From the NCBI GenBank assembly GCA_937890135.1, contig CALBYC010000097.1:1-14145 (forward strand): 14,145 nt of DNA, in the 5' to 3' direction. The notes under the pieces were generated by a model. The model saw nothing but the letters and a program-made list of their open reading frames with translations, did not search any database and had not been told where the DNA came from. This stretch comes from an uncultured Parabacteroides sp. Lineage in GTDB: Bacteria > Bacteroidota > Bacteroidia > Bacteroidales > Tannerellaceae. Position numbers and translations under genes: made by a program. This document shows positions 11,750-14,145 of the stretch, in pieces (position 1 is the stretch's first letter; each line of letters starts with the position of its first letter).

Positions 11750-14145
11750 GTGGACATTAAAGATTTATCATCGCTTTATTCTTCGCACCCGACGATTTCC
11801 GCCTTGCGACAAATCTTAAGCGAAGGCAAAGACAGGAACATCTCCCTGAAAGGGCTGAACGGTTCCGCCTCGGCCATGACCATCGCGGCTCTTTACGCAA
11901 AAGGGAACGGCAATTTTATCTGCCTGCTGAATGACATGGAAGAAGCCGGTTATTTTTACAATGACCTGAAACAACTGACCCAGAGTGACACCGTTTACTT
12001 TTTCCCCTCCGCCTACAGAAGAGACATCAAATACGGGCATGTCGACCCCGCCAATGAAATCCTACGCACCGAAGTGATAAGCGTATTGCAGGACGAGCAC
12101 CCCGATTTCATCATTGTTTCATACCCGGAAGCCATAGCGGAGAAGGTCGCCAGGCAGGATGTATTGAAAGAAAACTCGCTGCAGATCAAGGCGGGCGACA
12201 AGGCGGACATCATAGCCATCTCAAACATATTGGACAAATATGGGTTTGAACAGGTAGACTATGTGTACGAGCCCGGGCAATACGCCCTCAGAGGCAGCAT
12301 ACTGGATGTCTTTTCTTTTTCATACGAATACCCATACCGCTTGGACTTTTTCGGGGACGAAGTCGAGACAATCCGGGCGTTCGACGTAGAAACGCAATTG
12401 TCAAAAGAAAAATTGGACTCCGTCCACATCGTTTCGGAAATAAGCAAAAGAAACGCAACCGGAGGTTGCTTGTTAGCATCGCTGCCCCCCGGCACCATCT
12501 TGTCAGTCAAGGATTTGAGTTGGTGCAGGGAACGCATAGGCGCCTTGTGGGAAGAAAAGCCGGTGATTGCAGACGAAGAATCTTTCGCCAATGCGGACAT
12601 CATGCATTCCAAATTAGTGCCCTGGGATGAATTCATGCACGATGCATTAAATCTCCGCCGGGTACAATTCGGTTTGCATGCAGAAGGGGAAATAGATGCC
12701 ACCCTCAATTTCCAGACGGAGGCGCAACCTATTTTCCATAAGAACTTCGACTTGGTAAGCCAGTCATTCCGCAAATACTTGGAAGAGGGGTACACACTGT
12801 ACATTTTAAGCGATGTCGAAAAACAGGCAGAGCGCATCCGTGCCATCTTCGAAGACAGGAAAGAAGATATCCCCTTCACTGCCGTTAACAAAACCATACA
12901 TGCGGGGTTCGCGGATGCCCAGCTGAAAACATGCTGCTTTACCGACCACCAGCTGTTCGACCGTTTCCATAAGTACAGCCTGAAGAGCGACAAAGCGCGA
13001 AGCGGCAAAATCACATTGTCCTTGAAAGAGCTGAACCAGTTCACTCCAGGTGATTACATCGTCCATATCGACCACGGCATAGGGCAATTCGGAGGACTGG
13101 TGCGGATGGAAGTGAATGGGAAAATGCAAGAAGCAGTCAAGCTGATATACCAAAACCACGATGCCATATTCGTCAGCATACATTCCCTTCACAAATTATC
13201 CAAATACAAGGGCAAAGACGGGGAGCCCCCCAAACTAAGCAAACTGGGGACAGGTGCGTGGGAAAAGATGAAAGAGCGCACCAAAAAGAAAGTCAAGGAC
13301 ATTGCCAGGGATTTAATCCTTCTGTATGCGAAACGGAAACAAGAAAAGGGGTTTGCATACAGCCCTGACAGCTTTTTGCAGCAAGAGCTGGAAGCAAGCT
13401 TTATCTACGAGGATACTCCGGACCAGACGAAAGCAACGTCCGAGGTAAAATCCGACATGGAAAGTGCGCGGCCGATGGACCGGCTCATCTGTGGAGATGT
13501 GGGGTTCGGGAAAACGGAAGTGGCAATACGCGCTGCCTTTAAGGCGGTAACCGACAACAAGCAAGTGGCGGTATTGGTACCTACAACCGTGCTGGCATTC
13601 CAGCACTACCAAACTTTCAAAGAAAGGTTAAAGGACTTCCCATGCAAAATCGACTACATCAGCCGAGCGCGTACCTCTTCCCAAATCAAACAGATATTGA
13701 AAGAGGTGAAGGCGGGCGACATCAACATACTGATAGGCACGCACCGCATCGTAAGCAAGGACGTAGCATTCAAAGACCTCGGGTTGCTAATCATAGACGA
13801 AGAGCAGAAATTCGGTGTTTCTGTCAAAGAAAAGCTCCGCCAGCTCAAGAGCAACGTGGACACATTGACCATGACAGCTACCCCGATTCCCCGGACTCTG
13901 CAATTCTCCCTCATGGGCGCAAGGGATCTAAGCAGCATCACCACGCCTCCCCCCAACCGCTACCCGGTCCAAACAGATGTGGAACGCTTCAATCCGGATA
14001 TTATCCGTGAAGCCATCAATTTCGAGATGAGCCGGAACGGTCAAGTGTTTTTCATCAACAACAGAATCCAGAACATATACGAAATAGAAGCCCTGGTCCG
14101 CCGGGAAGTGCCGGACGCACGCGTTTGTGTCGCCCACGGGCAAAT
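11750..14145 (+). CDS. mfd: Transcription-repair coupling factor Mfd, partial (C-terminus cut by window edge)
   Basis: The 798 visible codons run off the right edge; family members have about 1,100-1,150 residues. Order of parts: a degenerate UvrB-like region (YEPGQYALRGSILDVFSF at about 172-189), the RNA-polymerase-interacting domain (from about 434, GDYIVHIDHGIGQFGG), and a RecG-like ATPase motor with Walker A GDVGFGKT (582-589), DEEQ (683-686) and TATPIPRTLQFSLMGARD. Mfd removes stalled RNA polymerase at DNA lesions and recruits UvrA. The start is inferred as GTG at 11750 (VDIKDLSSLYSSHP) from the usual N-terminus of Bacteroidetes Mfd. No in-frame ATG lies upstream within the leader; ATG at 11724 is out of frame. 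The second helicase lobe and C-terminal regulatory domain are not in the window. Confidence 0.95.
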   Translation, partial: MDIKDLSSLYSSHPTISALRQILSEGKDRNISLKGLNGSASAMTIAALYAKGNGNFICLLNDMEEAGYFYNDLKQLTQSDTVYFFPSAYRRDIKYGHVDPANEILRTEVISVLQDEHPDFIIVSYPEAIAEKVARQDVLKENSLQIKAGDKADIIAISNILDKYGFEQVDYVYEPGQYALRGSILDVFSFSYEYPYRLDFFGDEVETIRAFDVETQLSKEKLDSVHIVSEISKRNATGGCLLASLPPGTILSVKDLSWCRERIGALWEEKPVIADEESFANADIMHSKLVPWDEFMHDALNLRRVQFGLHAEGEIDATLNFQTEAQPIFHKNFDLVSQSFRKYLEEGYTLYILSDVEKQAERIRAIFEDRKEDIPFTAVNKTIHAGFADAQLKTCCFTDHQLFDRFHKYSLKSDKARSGKITLSLKELNQFTPGDYIVHIDHGIGQFGGLVRMEVNGKMQEAVKLIYQNHDAIFVSIHSLHKLSKYKGKDGEPPKLSKLGTGAWEKMKERTKKKVKDIARDLILLYAKRKQEKGFAYSPDSFLQQELEASFIYEDTPDQTKATSEVKSDMESARPMDRLICGDVGFGKTEVAIRAAFKAVTDNKQVAVLVPTTVLAFQHYQTFKERLKDFPCKIDYISRARTSSQIKQILKEVKAGDINILIGTHRIVSKDVAFKDLGLLIIDEEQKFGVSVKEKLRQLKSNVDTLTMTATPIPRTLQFSLMGARDLSSITTPPPNRYPVQTDVERFNPDIIREAINFEMSRNGQVFFINNRIQNIYEIEALVRREVPDARVCVAHGQ

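Noticed and set aside
11724..11820. ATG at 11724 as start of mfd
   Set aside because: It is out of frame with Mfd and reaches a stop after about 30 codons. The in-frame GTG at 11750 gives the expected N-terminus.
12259..13044. 261-codon minus-strand frame inside mfd
   Set aside because: It is rich in Ser, Lys and Leu with no family resemblance and lies wholly within well-supported Mfd coding sequence.
1..14145. CRISPR array, tRNA, rRNA, insertion sequence or phage genes
   Set aside because: I looked on both strands for regularly spaced repeats, clover-leaf sequences, transposase or integrase motifs and terminal inverted repeats and saw none.

Overview
The window looks like chromosomal DNA of a member of the Bacteroidales (Bacteroides, Parabacteroides or a relative; the genus is not resolved). 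The reasons are promoters of the Bacteroidetes type (TAnnTTTG -7 boxes, one with a TTTG -33 box exactly 19 bp upstream), few Shine-Dalgarno sequences, a stand-alone LytTR regulator, a TonB-dependent receptor with an N-terminal carboxypeptidase-regulatory-like domain, a GH127-type glycosidase, an epimerase-type threonine dehydrogenase and a Bacteroidetes-like Mfd.

Layout. All genes lie on the minus strand except mfd at the right end. From left to right: a LytTR-domain regulator cut by the left edge (1-324); a 90-residue helix-turn-helix protein with its own terminator and a dyad-rich promoter (566-971); threonine catabolism and a PHP phosphatase (tdh, hisK-like, kbl; 1137-4333); a two-gene unit of a Tat-signal sugar-isomerase-like protein and a GH127-type glycosidase (4514-7286); a three-gene unit of TonB-dependent receptor, secreted heavy-metal-binding (HMA) protein and YhcC-type radical SAM protein (7335-10903); a gene-poor, GC-rich stretch with repeats (10904-11332); a 49-residue small protein (11333-11482); then, divergently, mfd, cut by the right edge (11750-14145).

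How the genes work together. Tdh oxidises L-threonine to 2-amino-3-ketobutyrate and Kbl cleaves that with CoA to glycine and acetyl-CoA. A strong terminator after kbl separates it from the hisK-like gene, and tdh has its own -7 box, so the pathway genes appear to be separate transcription units. The receptor and HMA protein suggest metal (perhaps copper) handling at the envelope. The radical SAM gene overlaps the HMA gene by 4 nt and is probably translationally coupled to it. The isomerase-like and GH127 genes are adjacent and probably act on sugars in the periplasm. No SusC/SusD pair is visible next to them.

The most unusual signal is regulatory. The promoter of the helix-turn-helix gene carries two TATGTT/AACATA dyads, and the same 16-bp dyad recurs about 10.6 kb away in front of the 49-residue small gene. 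Both leaders also share GAGTATTAACC at nearly the same distance from the -7 box. This suggests a small regulon, possibly run by the helix-turn-helix protein itself. I found no CRISPR array, tRNA, rRNA, insertion sequence or recognisable defence system. Most of the window is ordinary core and accessory Bacteroidales genome.
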